Part shown: positions 1 through 6,471 of the stretch, piece after piece | How positions within the stretch are numbered: the stretch's first letter is position 1 | Layout of the letters: each line of letters opens with the position of its first letter | Origin: Natronohydrobacter sp. | Lineage (GTDB): Bacteria > Pseudomonadota > Alphaproteobacteria > Rhodobacterales > Rhodobacteraceae | Assembly (NCBI GenBank): GCA_007116445.1 | Contig: SKIM01000105.1 | Location: forward strand, 1-11,335 | Length of the DNA stretch: 11,335 bases | Direction: 5' to 3' | Position numbers and translations under genes: made by a program | The notes under the pieces: model-generated | Told to the model about the DNA's origin: nothing | Database searches by the model: none | The model's input: only the letters and a program-made list of their open reading frames with translations

Positions 1-62
1 ACGAAGATGGGGCCGTCGGCGATGCCGTCGCCATGATGGCCAAGGCGGGTGATTGTATGCAT
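1..62 (-). CDS. Class I SAM-dependent RNA methyltransferase with N-terminal TRAM domain, 5' fragment
   Basis: Only the first 20 codons are in the window; the gene continues past the left edge. The ATG is at 62-60 and the peptide reads MHTITRLGHHGDGIADGPIF. The core RLGHHGDGIA followed by GPIF is typical of the N-terminal TRAM domain of RumA/TrmA-like RNA (uracil-5-)methyltransferases, which methylate uridine in 23S rRNA or tRNA with S-adenosylmethionine. The TRAM domain binds RNA; the catalytic domain would lie outside the window. An AGAGG sequence about five bases before the ATG could serve as ribosome binding site. It follows the DUF3833 gene by 65 nt on the same strand and may be the last gene of the cluster. 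The fragment is too short to tell RlmC, RlmD and TrmA types apart. A plus-strand reading of the same bases (EDGAVGDAVAMM..., stop at 74) was considered and judged less likely. Confidence 0.7.
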   Translation of the reverse strand, partial: MHTITRLGHHGDGIADGPIF

Positions 63-127
63 GGGTGCCTCTGAACTTTCAGCGCGCCTGTAGCACAGGG
101 CTGTGCAATCCACAAAGCCCCAGTGCC

Positions 128-661
128 TCAGGCCGTGAGGCGCGTGATTTCAAACCGCACCGTGCCCACGGGGATGCCAAAGCGGGTGACCACGGCCTCG
201 TTGATGATCTGACCGTCTGGCCCGAAATAGATCACATCCTCGAAGCCCAACCGCGTGACTGCGCCGCCGGATCCGAAATCCGCCGTATAGGACAGCCGGA
301 TTTCATCGCCGCGCTCGACCACTTCGGCGAACCCCACTGTGTCATCGCGCCGACCGGTCCAGCGTCCAGGGCCTGCGCGGTCGAAGACCCAGGTCAGGGT
401 GTTTTCCTCGCCGTCATCGTAGAAGAAATCCTCGACCACGCTCAGGCGGTCCCCCACCAGCCGCCCGTTCAGATCGCCCCTGAAGCGGCGTTCAGACCCG
501 GTCAGCGTGACGCGAAACACGCCTTGGCCGGTCGCGCGGCCTGTGAACGCGTCTTCCAGCCGGATCGGGCGCAGCGGTCCTTCGGGGGACGCTGGCACGC
601 GCGCACAGGCGGCGAGTGCCAGCGAACCAAACAAGAGAGATCGACGCGAGAGCAAGATCAT
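128..661 (-). CDS. DUF3833 family lipoprotein
   Basis: The 177-residue product begins MILLSRRSLLFGSLALAAC, a short basic start, a hydrophobic stretch and a lipobox LAAC with the acylated cysteine at residue 19. It should therefore be exported and anchored as a lipoprotein. The mature part has the pattern of the DUF3833 family: an F-x-G-x-A-x-G-x-G segment near residues 35-45, a VVEDFFYDDGEE stretch near residue 80, and a C-terminal FGIPVGTVRFEI near residues 163-174. Members are usually about 170-190 residues, so it appears full length. The function of DUF3833 is unknown; the fold is probably a small beta-barrel, which is inference. It lies 74 nt downstream of the ABC exporter gene and 65 nt upstream of an RNA methyltransferase gene, all on one strand. 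An AAGGAAAG sequence precedes the ATG at a slightly long distance. Confidence 0.88.
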   Translation of the reverse strand: MILLSRRSLLFGSLALAACARVPASPEGPLRPIRLEDAFTGRATGQGVFRVTLTGSERRFRGDLNGRLVGDRLSVVEDFFYDDGEENTLTWVFDRAGPGRWTGRRDDTVGFAEVVERGDEIRLSYTADFGSGGAVTRLGFEDVIYFGPDGQIINEAVVTRFGIPVGTVRFEITRLTA

Positions 662-735
662 GGGTGTAGCTTTCCTTCAGGCTCCCGCCAGACATAAATC
701 ATCTGGGCAGCAAGGCCAGCGCGCGGGGGCGTCGT

Positions 736-2676
736 TCAAGCCTCCTCAGCATCAAAGCCCAGAAACCCGCCCGATTGCCGCGCCCAGAAGCGTGCATAGG
801 TGCCGTTTTGCGCCAGAAGCGCGTCATGGCTGCCCTGCTCGATGATATGGCCGGCCTCCAGCACGATGATGCGGTCAAGCTGCGCGATCGTCGACAGCCG
901 GTGCGCGATGGCCAGCACAGTCTTGCCCTGCATCAGCGGCTGCAAGGCATCCTGCACTTCGGCCTCGACTTCCGAATCCAGCGCAGAGGTGGCTTCGTCC
1001 AGCACCAGGATCGGCGCATCCTTGAGGAAGGCGCGCGCCAGTGCGATGCGCTGGCGCTGCCCGCCCGAAAGCCGCACACCGCGCTCGCCAAGATGCGCCT
1101 CATAGCCGCGCCGGCCTTCATGGTCCTGAAGCTCTGCGATAAAGTCATGGGCTTGCGCGGCGCGGGCTGCGGCCTCGACCTCGGCGCGGGTGGCATCCGG
1201 GCGACCGTAGCGGATGTTCTCATAGGCCGAGCGGTTGAACATGGCGGTTTCCTGCGTGACCATGGCGATATTGCGCCGCAGGCTTTCCTGCGTCACGCAC
1301 CGGACATCCTGCCCGTCAAGGGTGACGCGCCCGGCCTCCACGTCATAGAGGCGCAAGAGAAGCGCCACCAATGTCGATTTGCCCGCGCCAGAGGCCCCGA
1401 CAATGCCGATTTTCTCGCCCGGCGCGATATTCAGATCCAACCCCTCGACCCCGCCAGTCTGCCGCCCATAGGCGAAATCGACGGCCTCGAACCGGATCGC
1501 GCCCTGCACCCGGCCAAGGGCGCGCGCGTCAGGCGCATCTTGCAGCGTGGCCGGGCGGGTGAGGGTCTTCATGCCGTCCTCAACCTCGCCGAGATTGCCG
1601 TAGATGGCCATCAGCACGAAGCTGACCCAGCCAGTCATCTGCGCGATGCGGATCGCCACGGCCCCGGCGGCCGCAATCGCGCCGGGTGTCGCCTGTCCCA
1701 GCGTCCACAGCCAGAGCGTGCCGCCGATCAGCAGCACCGGCAGCACGCCCGCGCAGAGCATCAGCCAGAAACGGAATGTGGCCTGCACCGCGCCGAATTC
1801 GACCGACCGGTCGCGGAACACGCTCATGGCGTTCAGCGCTGCGCGATCCTCGAAAGCGGCATGGGCAAAGAGCTTCACAGTCTTGATATTGGTGATCGTA
1901 TCGACCACCTGCCCGCTGACCTGCGCGCGCGCGCCCGCCCGCGCGCCCGAGGTCTTGCGCACCTGTGGCAGGAAGTAGCGGATCAGCGCGATATAGAAAA
2001 CCAGCCAGACCGCCAGCGCCAGCGCAATGCGCGCGTCGATGGTCAGCAACAGCACCACCGAGCCGAGGATAGAGGCCAGTGCAAAGGCCATCGTGTTGAT
2101 CGTCTCGTTGGCGACATCGGTCAGCGCGCGGGCTGTCTGCACCTGTTTTTGCGCGATACGGCCTGCGAAATCATTGTCGAAAAAGGTCACCGGCTGACCC
2201 AATGTCCAGCGGTTCAGCCGCGATTGCACCAGAACGAAGACATTCGGTTGAACCACGATCGTATTCAGCGCCGAAGATAGGCCAAACAGGGCCGGGCGCA
2301 GCAGAACGAAAAAGAAGACGAAGCCCGCGATCAGCCAGAGATGAGCGTTCACGAAGCTGGCCGGGCCAGTGTCCACGGCCGCATCGATGATCAGCCCCAG
2401 CAGCAGCGCCGAGATCACCTCGGTCGTGCCCACCAGCGCCGAGACGACGCCTGCGAACAGCAGCACAGGCCATGACCCGGCAACCGACCAGCGCATGAAG
2501 GCCCAGAGGCTGCGCGGCGGGTCAGAGGGGGCGTGCTGGAAGGCGTCGATCAGACCGGCAAGGCGCTGGGCCGGGCCAATGGGCCGCGCGGCTGTGGTCT
2601 GATGCGTTTCCGGGTTGGTTTTCTGTAGCACATGGCCCCCTATCTCCGGCGCAATATAGGGTGGCGGTCGGGCCAT
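736..2676 (-). CDS. ABC transporter, fused permease and ATP-binding protein (exporter type)
   Basis: The 646-residue half-transporter has about six hydrophobic segments between residues 65 and 360 (type I exporter membrane domain) followed by a complete nucleotide-binding domain. Visible motifs are Walker A GASGAGKS (427-434), Q-loop Gln475, signature LSGGQ (536-540), Walker B ILVLDE (556-561) and H-loop His592. It would work as a homodimer in the inner membrane, driving export by ATP hydrolysis. The substrate cannot be read from the sequence; lipids, peptides and drugs are all handled by this MsbA/ABCB-like class. The ATG at 2676 begins 6 nt after the cca stop but has no good ribosome binding site. 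A GTG at 2631-2629 (residue 16) is preceded by GGAG and a run of five G, and may be the true start; that would give 631 residues. The next gene encodes a lipoprotein, but a functional link is not shown. Confidence 0.93.
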   Translation of the reverse strand: MARPPPYIAPEIGGHVLQKTNPETHQTTAARPIGPAQRLAGLIDAFQHAPSDPPRSLWAFMRWSVAGSWPVLLFAGVVSALVGTTEVISALLLGLIIDAAVDTGPASFVNAHLWLIAGFVFFFVLLRPALFGLSSALNTIVVQPNVFVLVQSRLNRWTLGQPVTFFDNDFAGRIAQKQVQTARALTDVANETINTMAFALASILGSVVLLLTIDARIALALAVWLVFYIALIRYFLPQVRKTSGARAGARAQVSGQVVDTITNIKTVKLFAHAAFEDRAALNAMSVFRDRSVEFGAVQATFRFWLMLCAGVLPVLLIGGTLWLWTLGQATPGAIAAAGAVAIRIAQMTGWVSFVLMAIYGNLGEVEDGMKTLTRPATLQDAPDARALGRVQGAIRFEAVDFAYGRQTGGVEGLDLNIAPGEKIGIVGASGAGKSTLVALLLRLYDVEAGRVTLDGQDVRCVTQESLRRNIAMVTQETAMFNRSAYENIRYGRPDATRAEVEAAARAAQAHDFIAELQDHEGRRGYEAHLGERGVRLSGGQRQRIALARAFLKDAPILVLDEATSALDSEVEAEVQDALQPLMQGKTVLAIAHRLSTIAQLDRIIVLEAGHIIEQGSHDALLAQNGTYARFWARQSGGFLGFDAEEA

Positions 2677-2682
2677 GGCGAG

Positions 2683-3816
2683 TCAGGTCAGCAAGTCTGC
2701 CTTGTTCAGGCGGAAATCCGACGCGATCCAGCGTGCTTCTGCGGCTTTCAGCGCGCGCCCCAGCGCAGGCCCGGAGAGGTCGGACAGATCATCTGCGCGC
2801 AGCGGAAACCGCGCGCTGGCGCCGCGTGCGATTGCGTTTTGCCAGTCAGGGGGCAGGGGCGTCTCGAACAGCGCCGCGCGCAGAAGCGTGATGTCAGTCG
2901 CAAGATCCGCGCCGAGCCGGTAGGCCAGCTCGCCCGGGGGCTGCATCGCGGCCAGCGCGTCGCGCATGCGCGACAGGTTGCCGGTGTCCTGCCGGGTCAG
3001 GCGCAAGCGTTCGGTCTGCCCGCCGAGCACGAGCAGACGGCGTAGCCAGCGCGGGGGAGTGCCGTCCTCCAGGTGCACCAGCGGGACCAGCGCGCCGGGC
3101 GTGGCCCCGGGCAGTACGCGCGCCAGCACGCCGCTTCGCGCCATCGCGGCCACAGCAGGCGCGGGGTCTGGCGCCGCAAGCAGCTTTCGCAGTTCGGCCG
3201 TGATGCGTTCGGCCGAGAGCTGTTCCAGCCCGTCGGCATTCGATGCGCAGGCCGCCAGCGCCTCTGGGTCCAGCCCCTGCGCCGGATCGCCATATTGCGC
3301 ATGGAAGCGGAAAAAACGCAGGATACGCAGGTAATCTTCGCGGATGCGCGCCTGCGGATCGCCCACGAAGCGCAAGCGACGCGCCAGCAGATCTTCCAGT
3401 CCGCCCAGCGGGTCGATGACCTGCCCATCGGCGCTGGCATAGAGTGCGTTCATCGTGAAATCGCGCCGTGCGGCATCTTCGGCCAGATCCGTCGAAAAAG
3501 CCACGATGGCATGCCGCCCATCTGTATCGAGATCGCGCCGGAAGGTCGTGACCTCCAGCCCCTCGCCTTTCACGACCACGGTGACAGTGCCATGCGCGAT
3601 CCCGGTCGGCACAGCGCGCAGCCCTGCAGCTTCGGCGAGGGTGATCACAGTGTCGGGTGTCGCATTTGTCGCGATGTCGATATCGGTGACGGGCAGGCCC
3701 ATCAGGGCATTGCGCACGCAGCCGCCAACGACCAGCGCCTGATGTCCGGCCCCTGTGAGCAGGGCCAGCACGGTCTGCGGGGCAGGGGCGGCGAGCCAGT
3801 CGGCTGCGATCCTCAT
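2683..3816 (-). CDS. cca: CCA tRNA nucleotidyltransferase (class II, polymerase beta-like)
   Basis: This enzyme adds or repairs the 3'-terminal CCA of tRNAs from CTP and ATP in the cytoplasm. The 377-residue product has the class II head-domain motifs in order: VVGGCVRN (29-36), the metal-binding DxD of DIDIATNATPD (Asp45, Asp47), RRDFTMNALY (117-126), which helps discriminate ribose and contact the nucleotide, and the neck helix RILRFFRF (164-171), followed by an AERITAEL segment. The C-terminal body is divergent, as usual. The start was set at the ATG at 3816, not at the longer in-frame start at 3909, because it overlaps the stop of the upstream Nudix gene in an ATGA arrangement and the extra 31 residues do not resemble the family. 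The gene lies in the hslO cluster and is followed after 6 nt by the ABC exporter. Confidence 0.95.
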   Translation of the reverse strand: MRIAADWLAAPAPQTVLALLTGAGHQALVVGGCVRNALMGLPVTDIDIATNATPDTVITLAEAAGLRAVPTGIAHGTVTVVVKGEGLEVTTFRRDLDTDGRHAIVAFSTDLAEDAARRDFTMNALYASADGQVIDPLGGLEDLLARRLRFVGDPQARIREDYLRILRFFRFHAQYGDPAQGLDPEALAACASNADGLEQLSAERITAELRKLLAAPDPAPAVAAMARSGVLARVLPGATPGALVPLVHLEDGTPPRWLRRLLVLGGQTERLRLTRQDTGNLSRMRDALAAMQPPGELAYRLGADLATDITLLRAALFETPLPPDWQNAIARGASARFPLRADDLSDLSGPALGRALKAAEARWIASDFRLNKADLLT

Positions 3817-4400
3817 GGTCTGACCCGGTCGGCAAGGCCCCGCAGGATGCGCGCGGTCGCGCCCCAGATGTAGTATGGCCCCCAGGGCACAACATAGTAT
3901 CTGCGCCATGTGCCGCGCCAGATGCGCCGCTCGACCCGGAAGCGCGCAGGATCAAGCAGATGGGCAAGCGGCACAGAAAACACCTCGGCCACTTCGCCCG
4001 GATCAGGGCGGGGGGTGAAGGGGGTGGTGATCTCGGCCAGGATGGGCGTGACCATATAGCCGGTCACGGTTTCATGCGCCGGAAGCGCGCCCATGATCCG
4101 TGCCGCCACCCGAGGCAGGCCGATTTCCTCTTCGGCCTCGCGCAGCGCAGTCGCGGCAAGGTCCGCGTCGCCTGCATCCTGCCCGCCACCGGGAAAAGCG
4201 ATCTGGCCGGGATGGTGGCGCAGATGCGAAGCGCGCTTGGTCAGCACCACATCCGCGCCGCGAATGCCCACCAGCACCGCCGCCGGGCGCAGCACGCGGT
4301 TCGCGGGCAGGACCGTGCCGGAGTTCAGATCATAATCGCTCGACGCGCGCGCAGGCCGGGTTAGGGCGGTCTCCAGCGCGGCGACAAGCCTATTGCTCAT
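3813..4400 (-). CDS. CoA pyrophosphatase-type Nudix hydrolase
   Basis: The 195-residue product carries the NudL/UPF0035-type signature LTKRASHLRHHPGQIAFPGG (residues 53-72), which is characteristic of Nudix enzymes that cleave coenzyme A and its esters to 3',5'-ADP and 4'-phosphopantetheine. It runs into the Nudix box, with the core REAEEEIGL at 87-95 supplying the metal-binding glutamates. The first glutamate of the general Nudix consensus is alanine here (A79). I believe this position often deviates in this subgroup. The longer reading from 4439 was rejected: the ATG at 4400 gives a family-like N-terminus (MSNRLVAALE) and overlaps the hslO stop by 11 nt, while the extension is a low-complexity proline stretch. 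No ribosome binding site is seen, so translation is probably coupled to hslO. Its own stop overlaps the cca start. Confidence 0.92.
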   Translation of the reverse strand: MSNRLVAALETALTRPARASSDYDLNSGTVLPANRVLRPAAVLVGIRGADVVLTKRASHLRHHPGQIAFPGGGQDAGDADLAATALREAEEEIGLPRVAARIMGALPAHETVTGYMVTPILAEITTPFTPRPDPGEVAEVFSVPLAHLLDPARFRVERRIWRGTWRRYYVVPWGPYYIWGATARILRGLADRVRP

Positions 4401-5361
4401 CGTCGCGGGGCGCGGCGGCGGCGGCGTCCGTCCCTTCAAAGCCCAGCGTGGCCGGATCCATGACGTAATGCGCGCCGCAGAACTGACAATCCGCTGTGAC
4501 AGTGCCCTCGGGCGTGGTCATGGTGGCGATGTCCTTGGCGGAGTAGATCGACAGGCTCTGGCGCACCTTATCTTCGGAGCAGGAGCAGCCGAAATGCACA
4601 GGCTGCGGGTCGAAGATGCGCGGCTCTTCTTCGTGAAACAGCCGCAGCAGCAAGTCCGGGGGCTGCACGGTCGGGCCGATCAGCTCCATCTCTTCGACGG
4701 TGTCGAGCAGGATATTGGCGCGCGACCAGTCCTCGGTGATTTGCGCAGCCTCGCGCGCGCTGGTCCCAGAGGCCTGGGGCATATGCTGCAGCATGACGCC
4801 GCCCGCGCGCCATCGCGCAGGCTGGCCGGGCAGCGTGGCGCGCCCGAAGCTGAGCGCGAAGCGGGTGGGCAACTGTTCGGATTGCTCGAAATACGCCTCG
4901 GCGCAATCTGACAGCGACCTGCCGGTCAGCGGTGTGATGCCCTGATAGGGGGTCATGTCCGGCCCCTGGTCGATCAGGATCGCGAAATAGCCCTTGCCGA
5001 TCTGCCCATAGCCCGGATCGTCAAGCGCCAACCGCTCCTTGTCGAAACTCGCATAGGCGCGGATGCGTGCGGGCGCGCCCTCCTGATCAGGCGCGTAGTA
5101 ATCCGTCGCGATCAACCGGATCGGCCCGTCGCCACGGATCTGCAGTGACAGTCGCCAGCGCAGCTTGACCGCCTGACCGATGATCGAGGTCAGCAGCGCC
5201 GCTTCAGCGATCAGCGCTTCGATGACCGGCGGATAGCCATGCCCTGCCAGCACCCGCTCCAGCGCTGTGTCGAGCCGCACAACGCGGCCCCGCACGTCAC
5301 TGCGATCCAGTTGAAAGGGAAGCACTGTGTCATCCCAGGCGATCTGTCCACCGATACTCAT
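4390..5361 (-). CDS. hslO: Hsp33 family redox-regulated molecular chaperone
   Basis: Hsp33 is a cytosolic holdase switched on by oxidative stress combined with unfolding. The 323-residue product has the N-terminal Hsp33 fold (for example IEALIAEAALL at 47-57 and the YGQIGKGYFAI segment at 118-128), and the C-terminal zinc switch with cysteines 259, 261, 292 and 295 in a CxC-(30)-CxxC arrangement. In known Hsp33 these cysteines hold zinc when reduced and form disulfides when oxidised. Length is slightly above the usual 290-300 because of an Ala/Asp-rich tail after residue 308. The ATG has a good ribosome binding site, AAGGAAG, five bases upstream. It is the first gene of the minus-strand cluster, and its last codons overlap the Nudix gene start by 11 nt. 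Confidence 0.96.
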   Translation of the reverse strand: MSIGGQIAWDDTVLPFQLDRSDVRGRVVRLDTALERVLAGHGYPPVIEALIAEAALLTSIIGQAVKLRWRLSLQIRGDGPIRLIATDYYAPDQEGAPARIRAYASFDKERLALDDPGYGQIGKGYFAILIDQGPDMTPYQGITPLTGRSLSDCAEAYFEQSEQLPTRFALSFGRATLPGQPARWRAGGVMLQHMPQASGTSAREAAQITEDWSRANILLDTVEEMELIGPTVQPPDLLLRLFHEEEPRIFDPQPVHFGCSCSEDKVRQSLSIYSAKDIATMTTPEGTVTADCQFCGAHYVMDPATLGFEGTDAAAAAPRDDEQ

Positions 5362-5429
5362 TGCGTCTTCCTTGTCTGGTCGGGGCTCGGCCAGGCCGGG
5401 CCGAACTGTGCCCCCCGCGTCCTGCCCCT

Positions 5430-5457
5430 CTTACAGGAAAGCGGCGCGCGGGGCCAA
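5430..5457 (-). promoter_or_regulatory. Possible promoter for the hslO cluster
   Basis: On the minus strand a -35-like TTGGCC (5457-5452) and a -10-like TGTAAG (5435-5430) are 16 bases apart, upstream of the hslO start at 5361. The position, about 70 nt before the gene in the only sizeable gap on that side, supports the call. The match to consensus is only moderate. I could not identify a convincing heat-shock sigma-32 promoter. Confidence 0.3.
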
Positions 5458-5628
5458 GGGCTTCGCGCCAGCTCTGCCTGAATTCCGGTCAGCCCGTGAG
5501 ACTGGTGTCAGCCCTGCGTTAGTCAAGTCAGAGAGTCGCGTTATCCGCTCGCATGGTCGCCCCAAAAGCCACTTCATTTCAGTGATTTGCGCGCGGGAAA
5601 GTCGGAATGCTTGGCCTAACACACGCAT

Positions 5629-5648
5629 AACATGTGCTGCGTCATGTT
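5629..5648. repeat. Inverted repeat, possible operator
   Basis: AACATG at 5629-5634 and CATGTT at 5643-5648 are perfect reverse complements separated by eight bases. The centre lies about 75 nt upstream of the ATG at 5713, a reasonable place for a regulator of the small-protein/S8 peptidase operon. Short arms of this kind also occur by chance, so the operator reading is inference. Confidence 0.3.
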
Positions 5649-5712
5649 CGGTTCACCAGACAGGCACTCTGCCCAGTTCTGGCCCAGAAACCCTTTTTGA
5701 CGGAGACGTGAC

Positions 5713-6108
5713 ATGCCTACGCAGCAAGAGCTTTTGAATCAGGAACTCGACGACATTCTCGCAGAACTCGGCCTTGACGGGGCTGATGGCGAAGACAGCG
5801 ATGCGATTGCAGCCCTGAGCGCTGAAATCGCGGGAACGGAATTTGATACCGGCTCGGGCGCTGACGTGATGAAGATGCTTGGCGCCGAAAATGACCCCCA
5901 GATGGAAGCCCTGATCTTCAACATCATCGCCAGACAAGCGCGGCGGCTGATCCAGCGTCTGATCGCGCTGGCGCGGCGCTATCGCAACTGCCCGCGCTGC
6001 ATCGCGCTGGTCACGCAGGCGGTCGCGCATTTCAAGGCCGGACGCTATGCGCAGGCAATTGCCACCGGCACGCGTGCAGTGGCCTGCTTCCGCAGTTGCG
6101 CAAGCTGA
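5713..6108 (+). CDS. Small protein of unknown family: acidic N-terminal half, cationic cysteine-containing C-terminal half
   Basis: I do not recognise this 131-residue protein. Its charge is sharply divided. Residues 1-66 contain 17 Asp/Glu and one Lys. Residues 67-131 contain 11 Arg and one Lys, no Asp or Glu, and cysteines at 93, 96, 125 and 129 (CxxC and CxxxC, 28 residues apart). The C-terminal half looks helical and amphipathic: IARQARRLIQRLIALARRY, then a second segment HFKAGRYAQAIATGTRAVAC that faintly resembles a TPR helix pair. Two helices joined by paired cysteines would give a disulfide-stapled hairpin, or the cysteines could bind metal. The N-terminal half has a likely helix, ELLNQELDDILAELG. 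There is no signal peptide. The ATG has GGAG seven bases upstream. It is the first gene of an apparent operon with a 72-residue protein and an S8 peptidase. A precursor with acidic leader and basic core is my inference; a small regulatory or adaptor protein is the alternative. Confidence 0.72.
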   Translation: MPTQQELLNQELDDILAELGLDGADGEDSDAIAALSAEIAGTEFDTGSGADVMKMLGAENDPQMEALIFNIIARQARRLIQRLIALARRYRNCPRCIALVTQAVAHFKAGRYAQAIATGTRAVACFRSCAS

Positions 6109-6123
6109 GCCGACCAGGCATCG

Positions 6124-6150
6124 GGGCGGTGACGCGCATGCGCACCGCCC
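6124..6150 (+). terminator. Strong intercistronic hairpin, possible attenuator or mRNA-stabilising stem
   Basis: GGGCGGTG (6124-6131) pairs perfectly with CACCGCCC (6143-6150). An inner CGC/GCG stem closes a GCAT loop, with one bulged A at 6132, giving 11 G/C-rich pairs. It sits 15 nt after the stop of the 131-residue gene and 26 nt before the ATG of the next gene. The tail, TCATTTCC, has only a weak U-run. It could end a fraction of transcripts or protect the 3' end of the first message, raising the amount of the first product relative to the downstream genes. Confidence 0.5.
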
Positions 6151-6176
6151 TCATTTCCACAAAGAAGGAGCGCACC

Positions 6177-6395
6177 ATGCCAACTCAAGGCCGCATCACC
6201 CTGAACATGGAGAACACGGTTGATGAGCAGATCCGTGATCTGGAAGCGTTTCTCGAAGAGATCAGCGCCGATCCCGCGCCGAGGCCCGCTGTGCCACCTG
6301 CTCTGATCCGCGACCGGCAGGCCGATCTGCGTCGCGCAAAAGCCCTGATCGACGAGGCGATCGACCTGCTCAGGCCACATTTCCCGGAGGCTTGA
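6177..6395 (+). CDS. Small acidic helical protein of unknown family
   Basis: I do not recognise this 72-residue protein. The ATG at 6177 was chosen over an in-frame ATG at 6096 because AAGGAG lies seven bases before it and because the earlier start would overlap the preceding gene and read through the intercistronic hairpin. The sequence suggests two helices (about residues 14-30 and 43-67) joined by a proline-rich linker, ADPAPRPAVPP (31-41). Charge is net negative, 14 acidic against 9 basic residues. It shares the first four residues, MPTQ, with the 131-residue protein upstream. It has no cysteine and no signal or membrane segment. It lies 76 nt before the S8 peptidase gene. It might be a partner, inhibitor, immunity or adaptor protein for the neighbouring products; none of these is shown by the sequence. 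Confidence 0.68.
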   Translation: MPTQGRITLNMENTVDEQIRDLEAFLEEISADPAPRPAVPPALIRDRQADLRRAKALIDEAIDLLRPHFPEA

Positions 6396-6421
6396 GTCAG
6401 TGCCACTTTTCCCCCAAACTT

Positions 6422-6449
6422 GGTCTTGAGGCAGGAAACAGGTCTTGAG
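6422..6449 (+). repeat. Short direct repeat GGTCTTGAG upstream of the S8 peptidase gene
   Basis: GGTCTTGAG occurs at 6422-6430 and again at 6441-6449, 19 nt start to start. A third, shorter copy, CTTGAG, overlaps the stop codon of the previous gene at 6391-6396. The repeats lie in the 76-nt spacer just before the ribosome binding site AGGAGG (6461-6466). They may be a binding site or a chance duplication. Confidence 0.3.
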
Positions 6450-6471
6450 ACATCTGTAACAGGAGGCTCTG

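Larger units (their letters stand above)
5362..5712. other. Divergent intergenic region between hslO and the small-protein/S8 peptidase operon
   Basis: These 351 bases contain no ORF that resembles a gene. They must hold the leftward promoter for hslO (a candidate is listed) and the rightward promoter for the gene at 5713, for which I could not find a clear -35/-10 pair. An inverted repeat at 5629-5648 is listed separately. The plus-strand gene has a GGAG ribosome binding site at 5702-5705. Confidence 0.6.

Noticed and set aside
3..74. Possible 3' end of a plus-strand gene (EDGAVGDAVAMM..., stop at 74)
   Set aside because: The same bases on the minus strand give an ATG followed by RLGHHGDGIA, a recognisable TRAM-domain start of an RNA methyltransferase, co-directional with the cluster.
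125..141. Hairpin GCCTCA/TGAGGC at the DUF3833 stop codon
   Set aside because: The stem is only six pairs, it overlaps the stop codon, and no U-run follows on either strand; the next gene starts shortly after on the same strand, so termination here is not supported.
53..697. 214-residue plus-strand frame opposite the DUF3833 gene
   Set aside because: The minus strand encodes a lipoprotein with lipobox and DUF3833 pattern; the plus-strand product has no coherent hydrophobic or domain structure.
775..2280. 501-residue open frame on the plus strand opposite the ABC exporter
   Set aside because: It is antisense to a gene with complete ABC motifs; its product is rich in Arg, His, Gln and Asp with no recognisable domain, as expected from complementary frames in high-GC DNA.
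2894..3967. 357-residue minus-strand frame overlapping cca and the Nudix gene
   Set aside because: It is an out-of-frame reading of two well-supported genes and gives an Arg/Ala/Gly-rich product without family features.
6096..6176. N-terminal extension of the 72-residue protein from the in-frame ATG at 6096
   Set aside because: It would overlap the previous gene and translate through the intercistronic hairpin, and the ATG at 6177 has a much better ribosome binding site.
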